Positions 1 through 7,039 of a DNA stretch of 13,020 bases are shown in pieces. This DNA comes from JBOFDK01 sp051650305 (GTDB lineage: Bacteria; Bacillota; Clostridia; Lachnospirales; Cellulosilyticaceae), in contig JBOFIT010000131.1 in NCBI GenBank assembly GCA_051650305.1, forward strand, positions 1 through 13,020, in the 5' to 3' direction. Positions within the stretch are counted from its first letter, which is position 1. Each line of letters opens with the position of its first letter. The translations under genes were made by a program, and so were the position numbers. The notes beneath the pieces are model-generated. The model did not search any database and had not been told where the DNA came from. It saw nothing but the letters and a program-made list of their open reading frames with translations.

Positions 1-844
1 GGATTGTACTCCATTCGAGGAGTGCTGTGATGGCAAGACCACGTTTGCAGATTTTAGAAGAATCATATTTTTCCGGATAAAAGTCTGCCCTCATAGGGAA
101 GAAGCCACCTAATAGTGCAATAATAAGAGAGGTCAAAATACCACCTTGGGGGATATGGAAGACCCAGTTGCCACCGGCTATTTTTGAACCGAGTTTGCTA
201 CCTAGAACACCTATTAGAAATACACATAGACCAGCTGGAATGATGACTAAAGAATCGATAAATTCACTTATATTTGCAACGTTAAGAAGTTTAGAGAGGC
301 AGAGTAGAAATGCATTGACAATCAATAGTAGTATAAAAGACAAAGCGATAGGTCTTTTTTTTGCAGGTATATCTGTATAGATTGCACTTGAATTGCCGAA
401 TCCAAGACCAGACTCCAAGAAATTTAGTTTGATAAGACCAGTTAATCCAACAGACTTTAAGAGATCCAATGAAGATGTACGATATAATCCTTCAGCTTCA
501 AAACGCATAAAGCTTTTGGCATTGTCATCGACGACCACGCCCGTATTGATGGTGCATCCTTCATCTCTTAAAGCTTGGATGGCACTTTTATAAAGGAGCT
601 TTGCAGCACCACAACCTCTAAACTTAGGATAAATAAAAATATAATCCACATAGCCTATTTTTGTTGTGTTGTGATGAATGATTTTTAAGAAGACTGCACC
701 AGCAACTTCGCCATCGACTTCCACCACAAGCCCTTTTTTAGGTTTTGATAAAAACATACCTTCCGTAAGAGAAAAGCATTTTCGTCCATTTCTAACTAAT
801 TCACCTTTTTCATTATCTAATATTGCTCTAACGTTAAGATTCAT
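1..844 (-). CDS. GNAT N-acetyltransferase fused to a polytopic membrane domain (C-terminus beyond window)
   Basis: The minus strand is open from ATG at 844-842 to the window edge: 281 codons with no stop, so the gene is cut. The start follows AAAGGAG with about 4 bases of spacing. Residues 1 to about 130 look like a GNAT acyltransferase. The strand VDYIFIYPKFRGCGAAKLL (about 66-84) matches motif A, the acetyl-CoA pyrophosphate loop, and a short VEVDGEVAGAVFL strand precedes it. Residues 166-186, 197-216 and 233-250 are hydrophobic membrane segments. After the third comes GGFFPMRADFYPEKYD and then RGLAITALLEW. The layout and spacing of this half recall M50 site-2 proteases, but where HExxH would lie the sequence is SKLGS (215-219), so it would be inactive. 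The GNAT call is firm from the motif. The M50 resemblance is inference. The substrate is unknown. A good promoter lies directly upstream and no minus-strand partner gene is visible. Confidence 0.8.
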   Translation of the reverse strand, partial: MNLNVRAILDNEKGELVRNGRKCFSLTEGMFLSKPKKGLVVEVDGEVAGAVFLKIIHHNTTKIGYVDYIFIYPKFRGCGAAKLLYKSAIQALRDEGCTINTGVVVDDNAKSFMRFEAEGLYRTSSLDLLKSVGLTGLIKLNFLESGLGFGNSSAIYTDIPAKKRPIALSFILLLIVNAFLLCLSKLLNVANISEFIDSLVIIPAGLCVFLIGVLGSKLGSKIAGGNWVFHIPQGGILTSLIIALLGGFFPMRADFYPEKYDSSKICKRGLAITALLEWSTI

Positions 845-878
845 AAGGCTCCTTTCAGATACAATAGGTTTTAAAATA

Positions 879-906
879 AGTATAGCATAATTTGAAGTTT
901 GTTCAA
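879..906 (-). promoter_or_regulatory. Sigma-A promoter (extended -10) for the GNAT-membrane gene
   Basis: Read on the minus strand, TTGAAC (906-901) is followed after 16 bases by TATACT (884-879). The -10 is preceded by TGC, giving an extended -10. It lies about 35 bases upstream of the ATG at 844. No other minus-strand gene uses it in this window. Confidence 0.7.
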
Positions 907-970
907 TATTCAGAAATATTTATAATGAGTAGCCTTTACTAAACTAGAAGAGATAAAATTTGGACAGGAC

Positions 971-999
971 ATGACAAAGTGTAGGTTTGCTTGTAAAAT
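971..999 (+). promoter_or_regulatory. Candidate promoter for the pyridoxal kinase gene
   Basis: ATGACA (971-976) and TAAAAT (994-999) are 17 bases apart in the divergent gap, about 40 bases before the kinase start. Both boxes depart from consensus by one base. The rest of the 845-1040 gap shows no terminator and no convincing ORF. Confidence 0.5.
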
Positions 1000-1040
1000 A
1001 GAACATAAAGAATGAATGAGTAAAGAAAGAGGCGTGACGT

Positions 1041-1886
1041 ATGACATATAGAGTACCAAAGGTTGCAACGATACAAGATTTATCAGGCTATGGGAGATGT
1101 TCATTAACAGTGGCGATACCACTGCTCTCAGCCATGGGTGTACAAGTATGCCCCATACCAACGGTTGTGTTGAGTACCCATACAGGTGGATTTGGTAAGC
1201 CTGTGTATGAAGACTTGACACCGATGCTGGATGGCTATATTGCACATTGGCAGGCGTTGGGGCTTCAGTTTGATGCCCTTTATAGTGGGTATCTAGGAGA
1301 CGAAGAGCAGATTAATCAAGTGCTGCATCTTTTCAAGGCTTTTAAAAGAGAGAAGACATTTACTTTAGTAGACCCTGTGATGGGGGATGGTGGCAAGCTT
1401 TATAGTAAGTTTACACCTTATATGCAGGGGCGAATGAGAGAACTTGTGGCAGTAGCGGATATAGTGACACCGAACCTTACAGAGTTGTACTTCCTTTTAG
1501 GTCTACCTTATACAGAAGAGGCATTAGATGAAGCACAGATTGGGGAGTTAGCAGCAAAACTAGGGGAGCTGGGGCCAAAGCAGGTGGTCATGAAAGGTAT
1601 ACGCACTGAAGGTGGCAAAAAAGTAAATGTGGCTTATGATAAGGTGCGTAACCAATTGGACATGATGCCATATGAAGAGATTCCTATGCACTACCCAGGG
1701 ACAGGGGATGCTTTTGCCAGTGTGCTTGTAGGTGGACTGATCAAAGGGATGGGACTATCAGAGGCAGTAGAGCATGCAGCACAGTTTGTGAAGAAGGCAG
1801 TAGAGGTGACTAAGGAAGCAGGCACAGACCCAAGAGAGGGTGTGCTTATCGAGAAAGTACTAGGGGAGTTGATAGGATGTTTATAA
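1041..1886 (+). CDS. Pyridoxal/pyridoxamine kinase (PdxY/PdxK type, ribokinase superfamily)
   Basis: This 281-residue protein has the ribokinase-like fold of vitamin B6 kinases, which phosphorylate pyridoxal, pyridoxamine or pyridoxine with ATP in the salvage route to pyridoxal 5'-phosphate in the cytoplasm. The N-terminus VATIQDLSGYGRCSL and the LSTHTGGFG segment (about 44-52) match the B6-binding region. DPVMGD (about 111-116) and TPNLTE (about 143-148) are family motifs. PGTGDAF (219-225) carries the anion-hole glycines and the catalytic Asp223. The length matches PdxY proteins (about 285 residues). The ATG at 1041 follows AGAGG by 8 bases. The last 10 bases overlap the next gene, implying translational coupling. 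The choice between the pdxK and pdxY symbols, and the preferred vitamer, cannot be read from sequence alone. Confidence 0.92.
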   Translation: MTYRVPKVATIQDLSGYGRCSLTVAIPLLSAMGVQVCPIPTVVLSTHTGGFGKPVYEDLTPMLDGYIAHWQALGLQFDALYSGYLGDEEQINQVLHLFKAFKREKTFTLVDPVMGDGGKLYSKFTPYMQGRMRELVAVADIVTPNLTELYFLLGLPYTEEALDEAQIGELAAKLGELGPKQVVMKGIRTEGGKKVNVAYDKVRNQLDMMPYEEIPMHYPGTGDAFASVLVGGLIKGMGLSEAVEHAAQFVKKAVEVTKEAGTDPREGVLIEKVLGELIGCL

Positions 1887-2287
1887 ACGAGGCACATGGA
1901 GAAGCTTTTCGTGCTTTTCTAGAAGAAGCGTACTTGGATGTAGATACGTTGATGAAGGGGATGTGGGAAGGATTGGACAGCACCCTTAGGCGTCAACTTG
2001 CCTTTTTGTATATGGTGAGCTACTACCAGCAGGAATATAAAGACTATGAAGGCGAAAGTTTTTATGTAGAAGCTTTTGAAGAATTGGAGATAGGTGGGCC
2101 AGTTTACTTACTAGAAGAAGAGGTGTACTTGCGGTATGAGTGTCCTCATGAGTGGGTGCTGCATTTTGCAAAGCCACTCCTTAGAGGAGAAAGGGTAGTA
2201 GACGAACAAGTGGATGCTATAGATGAGACATTGCATCAGCTCTACACAAAAGCCCTTGCTATTGCTAATATTTCCAGTGTGAAGTAG
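1877..2287 (+). CDS. Small acidic uncharacterised protein coupled to the B6 kinase
   Basis: This is a 136-residue, strongly acidic, mainly helical soluble protein without signal peptide or membrane segment. It begins FINEAHGEAFRAFLEEA and has several aromatic-rich stretches (LAFLYMVSYYQQEYKDY, YLRYECPHEW). The start and overall pattern resemble the small DUF6075-like proteins of Clostridia, but that is a recollection of the family's look, not an established match. The ATG at 1877 overlaps the end of the kinase gene by 10 bases. The Shine-Dalgarno GGGGAG (1863-1868) lies inside the kinase's last codons, so translation is probably coupled. Overlap suggests, but does not prove, a role linked to the kinase. 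No function is assigned. Confidence 0.75.
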   Translation: MFINEAHGEAFRAFLEEAYLDVDTLMKGMWEGLDSTLRRQLAFLYMVSYYQQEYKDYEGESFYVEAFEELEIGGPVYLLEEEVYLRYECPHEWVLHFAKPLLRGERVVDEQVDAIDETLHQLYTKALAIANISSVK

Positions 2288-2307
2288 GGGTAGAACTCTG
2301 TTATACT
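2279..2307 (+). promoter_or_regulatory. Extended -10 promoter for mutY
   Basis: TATACT at 2302-2307 is preceded by TGT, making an extended -10 element (TGTTATACT). A weak -35-like GTGAAG lies at 2279-2284 with 17 bases between. It sits in the 55-base gap before mutY. No terminator separates mutY from the upstream pair, so read-through is also possible. Confidence 0.55.
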
Positions 2308-2329
2308 GGATACATACAATGAAGAGATG

Positions 2330-2345
2330 AAGGAGACATGGCGTG
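2330..2345 (+). promoter_or_regulatory. Shine-Dalgarno and GTG start of mutY with an overlapping ATG-GCG-TGA
   Basis: AAGGAG (2330-2335) is ideally spaced from GTG 2343. An out-of-frame ATG at 2338 gives Met-Ala-stop, and its TGA (2344-2346) overlaps the GTG. The ATG is too close to the ribosome site to be favoured, so GTG is the chosen start. Confidence 0.6.
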
Positions 2346-3359
2346 AAGTATGGACAATTATTACTAGAATGGTTTGACGAAAATAAAAGAGAGATGCCTT
2401 GGCGTAAGACCCGCGATCCGTACTGTATTTGGGTATCTGAAGTGATGCTTCAGCAGACGCAGGTAGCTACTGTAATTCCTTATTATGAACGGTTTATAGA
2501 AAGATTCCCTACGGCTACAAGTCTTGCAGATGCAACTCAAGAAGAAGTGTATACCTATTGGCAAGGACTAGGTTACTACAGACGTGCCAATAACCTGCAC
2601 AAAGGGGCGCAGCTTATACGAGACACCTTTGGTGGCGTATTTCCACATGAGCCAAAGGATGCAAAGACTATACCGGGTATAGGACCGTATACACTAGGAG
2701 CGGTCATGAGTATTGCTTTTGGTATACCACTACCAGCAGTAGATGGCAATGTAATGCGTATACTAGCAAGGCAATTTCTTATCGAAGACGATATCGCTAT
2801 AGCCAAAAGTCGAAAAGTATTTGAAGAGAAAGTCATGGAGCTGATGCCTCACGACCCGAACCGCTTTAATCAAGCACTGATGGAGCTTGGAGCGACTGTC
2901 TGTACACCACAAAATCCCAAGTGTGAAGGATGCCCTGTGCAAAGTTTATGTATGGCCTATGAAGAAGGTGTGGTAACAGAGTACCCTGTGAAGACGAAGA
3001 AGCAGAAAGTAGTACCGGATACGTATATCGCTATCGTCCTACAAAAAGGTGAGAGCTACTATATGGAGAAAAGGCCAGAAGAAGGTCTGCTTGCCAATAT
3101 GTGGGGAATCCCCCTTCTGACAGTGGAGCAATGGCAAGCACTTAAAGCAGCAGGCATTTATGGTAACACACTGGATACAGTGAAGCATGTATTTACCCAC
3201 CGTACATGGCTTATGGAACCTGTAATCGTTGTGGTTAATGAGGAAAATCAAGCAAGATTAGCACAGATTATGTCAGAAGAAGGCCAGTTCTTGACGAAAA
3301 AAGAAATGAAAAAAGTACCTATTGGGACAGCTTTTCAAAAAATTCTAAAGAAATTTTAG
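2343..3359 (+). CDS. mutY: A/G-specific adenine DNA glycosylase MutY
   Basis: MutY removes adenine mispaired with 8-oxoguanine, the last guard of the GO base-excision system. The 338 residues carry the whole family signature: SEVMLQQTQV with catalytic Glu33, QGLGYY (74-79) with the intercalating tyrosine, the helix-hairpin-helix IPGIGPYTLGA (110-120), and VDGNV with catalytic Asp134. The iron-sulphur loop has Cys187, Cys194, Cys197 and Cys203 (C-X6-C-X2-C-X5-C). The C-terminal NUDIX-like domain (about 225-338), which reads 8-oxoG, holds FTH (284-286), equivalent to the FSH loop of Bacillus MutY. Translation starts at GTG 2343, with AAGGAG at 2330-2335 and 7 bases of spacing. The nearer ATG at 2338 is only 2 bases from that site and hits a stop after two codons. 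The gene looks intact and normal in length. Confidence 0.97.
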   Translation: MKYGQLLLEWFDENKREMPWRKTRDPYCIWVSEVMLQQTQVATVIPYYERFIERFPTATSLADATQEEVYTYWQGLGYYRRANNLHKGAQLIRDTFGGVFPHEPKDAKTIPGIGPYTLGAVMSIAFGIPLPAVDGNVMRILARQFLIEDDIAIAKSRKVFEEKVMELMPHDPNRFNQALMELGATVCTPQNPKCEGCPVQSLCMAYEEGVVTEYPVKTKKQKVVPDTYIAIVLQKGESYYMEKRPEEGLLANMWGIPLLTVEQWQALKAAGIYGNTLDTVKHVFTHRTWLMEPVIVVVNEENQARLAQIMSEEGQFLTKKEMKKVPIGTAFQKILKKF

Positions 3360-3390
3360 ATTAGGACTAGATTTTATACCTAATTATAAG

Positions 3391-3396
3391 TATAAT
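3391..3396 (+). promoter_or_regulatory. Consensus -10 box upstream of the MATE leader hairpin
   Basis: TATAAT occurs at 3391-3396, just after mutY and before the terminator hairpin, with no clear -35 at 16-18 bases upstream. No better promoter is visible between the hairpin and the MATE start. Transcripts for the MATE gene would therefore have to pass through the terminator. The call is tentative because the region is very AT-rich. Confidence 0.35.
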
Positions 3397-3433
3397 ATGT
3401 TTATCTATATTTATATAGGTTTCCATTTCAACC

Positions 3434-3484
3434 AAAAAAATAGGGGTGGTTTAGCAAGAGAAGCTAAACTGCCTCTATTTTTTG
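3434..3484 (+). terminator. Long rho-independent terminator hairpin between mutY and the MATE gene
   Basis: Arms 3436-3455 and 3463-3482 pair over 20 positions with a few G-T wobbles, around the 7-base loop AAGAGAA. An A-run before and a T-run after make it terminator-like on both strands. It ends only about 45 bases before the MATE start, so besides ending mutY transcription it may sit in the MATE leader (see findings). Confidence 0.9.
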
Positions 3485-3526
3485 TATGAAAACCTATAAG
3501 AGAACTAACAAAGAAAGAGGACGACA

Positions 3527-4879
3527 ATGGACAGAAGGATTGACTTGACAAAAGGGCCGATCATAGAGAAGTTAGTAGCGTTATCGTTACCTATTATGGG
3601 AACTTCTTTTATACAGATGGCCTACAATATGACAGATATGATCTGGATAGGAAGAGTAGGAAGTAATGCTGTAGCAGCAGTTGGAACAGCAGGATTTTTC
3701 ACATGGCTTGCTATGGCATTTGTTATTATTTCAAAGATAGGGGCAGAAGTAAAAGTAGCCCAAAGCATTGGACGCGAAGACTTTAAAAGTACCAAAGCCT
3801 ATGTGTTAAGTGCTTTACAAATTAATGTGGTACTAGCGGTGCTTTATGGTATCTTCTTGCTAGTCTGCGGTAAAGGACTTATAGGCTTTTTTAGATTAGA
3901 TGATGTGGAAATGGTGGGTATGGCAAAGACGTACCTTGATGTGATGGCACTAGGCATGGTGTTTTACTTTATTAATCCAGTCTTTACAGCTATCTTTAAT
4001 GGGATGGGTGACAGCAAGACGCCATTTGTTATCAATACTATAGGCCTTGTATTTAATATGGTATTTGATCCACTACTTATATTAGGTGGATTCGGCATAC
4101 CAGCTCTAGGGGTATTAGGCGCAGCACTTGCCACAGTAGCCGCACAGATTGTTGTGTGTATATGCTTTATTGTGGTGATGTTAAAACGTAAGTTAAGTTA
4201 TTTAACGATTAATGTTTTTCAGCGACCAGACTTTACAAGTATTAAGGAAATCTGCCTGATAGGGTTCCCAGCAGCTGTACAAAGTGCATTATTCACCATG
4301 TTTTCAATGGTTATTGGTCGTATCGTTGCAGTATGGGGCCCTGTACCTATAGCAGTTCAAAAAGTAGGTTCACAGATCGAAGCCATCTCATGGATGACGG
4401 CAGGAGGACTTTCCACTGCACTAGGTACCTTTGTAGGTCAAAACTACGGAGCAGACCAAAAAGAGCGTATCGAGAAAGGCTTCAAGATGAGTATGCTACT
4501 GGCCCTTGCCATCGGAACGTTTGCTACTATTTTATTAGTAGGATTTGGTAGACCAGTCTTCTCAGTATTTCTTCCAGAGGCTGAAGCTATAGAAGGTGGC
4601 GTGGTATACCTAGCGATACTTGGTTACTCACAGATTTTTATGTGTATTGAAATTACAACGACAGGCCTCTTTAATGGACTTGGTAGAACGTATATCCCAT
4701 CTGTTTTAAGTATTATCCTTACAGGCGCACGTATACCGATGGCGATGGTGCTTTCTAGACCAGAGGTACTAGGAATCGATGGGGTATGGTGGAGTATCAC
4801 CATTAGTAGTGTCTTAAAAGGTATTGTATTGTTTAGTGTTTACCTTTATTTAAAGAAAAAAGGCAAGCTGTATAAATAA
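3527..4879 (+). CDS. MATE family multidrug/Na+(H+) antiporter
   Basis: This 450-residue integral membrane protein has about twelve hydrophobic segments arranged as two homologous six-helix halves (roughly 15-200 and 235-440), the MATE layout. It would export cationic drugs or metabolites using a sodium or proton gradient. The N-terminal TKGPIIEKLVALSLPIMG and the following NMTDMIWIGRVGSNAVAAVG are the usual first-helix signature of bacterial NorM/DinF-like members. PAAVQSALFTMFSMVIGR and STALGTFVGQNYGA mark the second half. The length is typical. The ATG at 3527 follows AGAGGA by 5 bases. It stands alone between a terminator and a separate downstream promoter. The substrate cannot be predicted from sequence. 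Confidence 0.93.
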   Translation: MDRRIDLTKGPIIEKLVALSLPIMGTSFIQMAYNMTDMIWIGRVGSNAVAAVGTAGFFTWLAMAFVIISKIGAEVKVAQSIGREDFKSTKAYVLSALQINVVLAVLYGIFLLVCGKGLIGFFRLDDVEMVGMAKTYLDVMALGMVFYFINPVFTAIFNGMGDSKTPFVINTIGLVFNMVFDPLLILGGFGIPALGVLGAALATVAAQIVVCICFIVVMLKRKLSYLTINVFQRPDFTSIKEICLIGFPAAVQSALFTMFSMVIGRIVAVWGPVPIAVQKVGSQIEAISWMTAGGLSTALGTFVGQNYGADQKERIEKGFKMSMLLALAIGTFATILLVGFGRPVFSVFLPEAEAIEGGVVYLAILGYSQIFMCIEITTTGLFNGLGRTYIPSVLSIILTGARIPMAMVLSRPEVLGIDGVWWSITISSVLKGIVLFSVYLYLKKKGKLYK

Positions 4880-4905
4880 ATTTACAAATTTATCGCTTTT
4901 ACTTC

Positions 4906-4934
4906 TTGAAAGTTATCCAATATATGGGTATGCT
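4906..4934 (+). promoter_or_regulatory. Promoter for the EFR1 ferredoxin-lipoprotein pair
   Basis: TTGAAA (4906-4911) and TATGCT (4929-4934) are 17 bases apart, about 50 bases before the GTG start at 4987. A short AT-only palindrome (4876-4893) overlaps the end of the MATE gene and is too weak to call a terminator. Confidence 0.55.
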
Positions 4935-4986
4935 AGTCTTAATAGGTTAAAAAATAAACAACTTAGCTGGACAAAGGAGGAAATGT

Positions 4987-5811
4987 GTGAAAAAGGCAGT
5001 TATCTTTTATTTTTCAGGAACAGGAAATACTTGGTGGGTATCTAAAAAGATAGGACAGAAGCTAAGAGAAGCAGAAATGAAAGTACGTACAGTTTCTATA
5101 GAGAAAGTCACCACAGAAGAAGCAGATAAACTTATACAGGTAAGTGATATAGTAGGCTTTGGTTATCCTATCTATTGTTCAGATATTCCAACTATTATGA
5201 AAGACTTTATGGAAAAGCTAGGGGTACATACAGGCAAGAAAAGTTTTGTATTTTGTACACAAGAGAGTTTTTCAGGAGATGGAAGTCGTGTAGCTACAGA
5301 GTTTTTAGCACACACAGGGCTTGATATACGTTATAGCATGCACATTGCCATGCCAAACAATATCACAGCATCAGTCTCACCTTTATCTTATAAATACACA
5401 CCGAAGCAGCAAAATCAATTACTCAAAAAAGCAGATATGCGTATAGAGAAGTTTGTTTATTATATATTAGAAGACATCCCAGGCGTTGTAGGGTTTAATA
5501 AAGCGGCAAAAGCACTAGGAAGTGTGCAGCGTATACCTTACCGTAAGCTTTCAGACAAAGCGAAGCACATGATTAGCTTTAGTCCTAAGTGTACACACTG
5601 TGGCTACTGTGAGCGTATATGCCCTGTGGACAATATCACCATTACACCAAATGGGAATATCACTTACAACAAGTGTATACAATGTATGAGATGCTACAAT
5701 TACTGCCCACATACAGCGATACGCGTCTTTGGCTTCGAGCACAATGAGAAGCGTGGACCAGCTTATAAAGGACCAGTAAGGCATTTTAATCCAGAAGTAT
5801 TGAAGAAGTAG
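4987..5811 (+). CDS. EFR1-type flavodoxin-ferredoxin fusion protein
   Basis: This is a 274-residue cytoplasmic electron-transfer protein. The N-terminal flavodoxin-like domain (about 1-150) opens with AVIFYFSGTGNTWWVS, whose SGTGNT loop binds the FMN phosphate, and GFGYPIYCSDIP (about 57-68) is a second FMN-facing loop. The C-terminus is a two-cluster ferredoxin. Cys202, 205, 208 and 212 (CTHCGYCERICP) and Cys230, 233, 236 and 240 (CIQCMRCYNYCP) each fit C-X2-C-X2-C-X3-C-P for a [4Fe-4S] centre. This order is that of the EFR1 family common in clostridia. The redox partner is unknown. Translation starts at GTG 4987, 6 bases after AAAGGAGG; the ATG at 4983 is in another frame. The lipoprotein gene follows by about 30 bases and is probably co-transcribed. 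Confidence 0.93.
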   Translation: MKKAVIFYFSGTGNTWWVSKKIGQKLREAEMKVRTVSIEKVTTEEADKLIQVSDIVGFGYPIYCSDIPTIMKDFMEKLGVHTGKKSFVFCTQESFSGDGSRVATEFLAHTGLDIRYSMHIAMPNNITASVSPLSYKYTPKQQNQLLKKADMRIEKFVYYILEDIPGVVGFNKAAKALGSVQRIPYRKLSDKAKHMISFSPKCTHCGYCERICPVDNITITPNGNITYNKCIQCMRCYNYCPHTAIRVFGFEHNEKRGPAYKGPVRHFNPEVLKK

Positions 5812-5840
5812 GGAAACCTTATAGCGAAGAGGTGCTGGTG

Positions 5841-6977
5841 ATGGGGAGATTTGTGAAATGGAGTTTGATGCTTGCTTGTATGACACTTGCTGCGTGTAGC
5901 CCAAAAGTTGATACACAACCAAATGAAGAAGATGTAATCGTACAAGAGGAGCTAGATAAAGACCAAACTAAAGATCAAGAAGCAGATACCACTGAGATGA
6001 GCACCACTGAAGTTTTAGGTGAGCAAATAATACCCTGGAGTAGTGAGAAGCGTATTCAGGATGGGGATTTTTATGAGCTAGAGATACTAGGCAACAAGGA
6101 GAACGTGAAGCTAGCGATAGAAGAGATTTACAAGAGAAATGGCTTACAGATGGAAGAAGATATTCAGAAGCTTTCACCTATAGAGCAGTTTAATGTAGGG
6201 ATACTCAAGTTTAGACTTAGATCTTTAGCAGATGAGTTGTTTAATCCTGATTATTTGAAGACAGGTATCTATAGTAGCAACTATACCGCCTATGATGCAG
6301 AAGCACCAGTAGAAGTCGACCTAGATGGAGACGGTACTTTGGAGAAAGTCATGTATACGTTGACATACCCCGATCAAGATAATGCCTATAAAGTACTTTA
6401 TGTGAATGATACGCTTTATGAAGTGAAGCTTTCATGCAGTCCATTACCACAGTTTGCCATCGTAGATATAGATACATCAGATACTTACAAAGAAATAGTC
6501 ATAAGTGATTATGGTCCAAGTGATGACTATAAGAGTAGTATCTATCGCTACAAAGACGGCAACTTAGAAGAAGTGGGCTGGGTAGAAGGTTTATTTGACG
6601 AAGGGCTTGGAATAGATGGTAAAGGTAATGTCATGGCACATACACGTAGTCAGATTTTACAGACATGGTATATGGATGTACCCTACGCATTGGTGGATGG
6701 TACACTAGAAGTATCCAGCGATATTTTTACGACCAATCATCCAGTGTTTTTACAGGCACCCTTACCAGTATTTGCAGACCATGATGCGAAGAGCCAGATG
6801 TTTATCATAAAAGAAGGTGTAAATGCAGTACTTACAGCCACAGATAACAAGACGTGGTGTCGCATCGAGACGGAAGATGGGCAGGTAGGCTGGTTTAGAC
6901 TTGATGAAAAAGGCAGGCTGGTCGATTCAGAGATTGGGCCTATAGGAATATTTGCAGGACTCACATTTTATGATTAA
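5841..6977 (+). CDS. Predicted lipoprotein with VCBS/FG-GAP-like core and C-terminal SH3-like domain
   Basis: With ATG 5841 as start (AGAGG 8 bases upstream), the protein has 378 residues and a clean lipoprotein signal: KWSLMLACMTLAAC, with lipobox LAAC and Cys19 as the lipidated residue. An in-frame GTG at 5832 would overlap the ribosome site, so it is not chosen. An acidic linker rich in Glu, Asp and Thr follows. Around residues 155-165 lies VEVDLDGDGTLEKV, a calcium-loop-like D-x-D-x-D-G motif, then FAIVDIDTSDTYKEIVISD, a pattern seen in FG-GAP/VCBS-like propeller blades. Near the C-terminus, NAVLTATDNKTWCRIETED followed by QVGWFRL resembles a bacterial SH3 domain, which often binds cell wall. 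It should sit on the outer face of the membrane. The function is unknown. Confidence 0.82.
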   Translation: MGRFVKWSLMLACMTLAACSPKVDTQPNEEDVIVQEELDKDQTKDQEADTTEMSTTEVLGEQIIPWSSEKRIQDGDFYELEILGNKENVKLAIEEIYKRNGLQMEEDIQKLSPIEQFNVGILKFRLRSLADELFNPDYLKTGIYSSNYTAYDAEAPVEVDLDGDGTLEKVMYTLTYPDQDNAYKVLYVNDTLYEVKLSCSPLPQFAIVDIDTSDTYKEIVISDYGPSDDYKSSIYRYKDGNLEEVGWVEGLFDEGLGIDGKGNVMAHTRSQILQTWYMDVPYALVDGTLEVSSDIFTTNHPVFLQAPLPVFADHDAKSQMFIIKEGVNAVLTATDNKTWCRIETEDGQVGWFRLDEKGRLVDSEIGPIGIFAGLTFYD

Positions 6978-6990
6978 TATTTAAAAAAAA

Positions 6991-7039
6991 TACATATACT
7001 AACGGCAGTTTTTACAGAAAGGAGCCATTAGTATATGTA
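6991..7039 (+). promoter_or_regulatory. Large dyad around the ribosome-binding site and start codon of the ferritin-like gene
   Basis: Arms 6991-7006 and 7024-7039 are complementary at 15 of 16 positions (only C7003 against A7027 mismatches), separated by 17 bases. The loop holds most of the Shine-Dalgarno AAAGGAG (7018-7024), and the ATG at 7035-7037 is paired in the right arm. A TATACT that could serve as a -10 lies in the left arm (6995-7000). Eight A residues precede the dyad, so read on the minus strand it resembles a terminator. It may act as a translational switch, a protein operator, or an antisense terminator. Confidence 0.7.

Noticed and set aside
168..890. Three short plus-strand frames opposite the GNAT-membrane gene
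   Set aside because: The minus-strand frame is open throughout with a GNAT motif and a good promoter and ribosome site, so these are antisense shadows.
971..1015. Fourteen-codon ORF (MTKCRFACKIEHKE) in the leader of the kinase gene, possible leader peptide
   Set aside because: It overlaps the candidate promoter boxes, its only ribosome site is 2 bases from the ATG, and no attenuator hairpin follows.
910..1245. Minus-strand 111-codon open frame across the gap and the kinase start
   Set aside because: It is antisense to the kinase gene, has no family-like motif, and covers the divergent promoter region; the kinase frame explains the sequence.
4333..4551. Seventy-two-codon plus-strand frame inside the MATE gene
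   Set aside because: It is an alternative frame within a well-supported transporter gene and lacks a ribosome site.
4876..4893. AT-only palindrome after the MATE gene as a terminator
   Set aside because: The arms are A/T only with a 2-base loop and no T-run follows, so it would not form a stable terminator.
5551..5945. Minus-strand frames over the ferredoxin end and lipoprotein start
   Set aside because: They are antisense to two well-supported genes, with low-complexity translated sequence and no recognisable domain.
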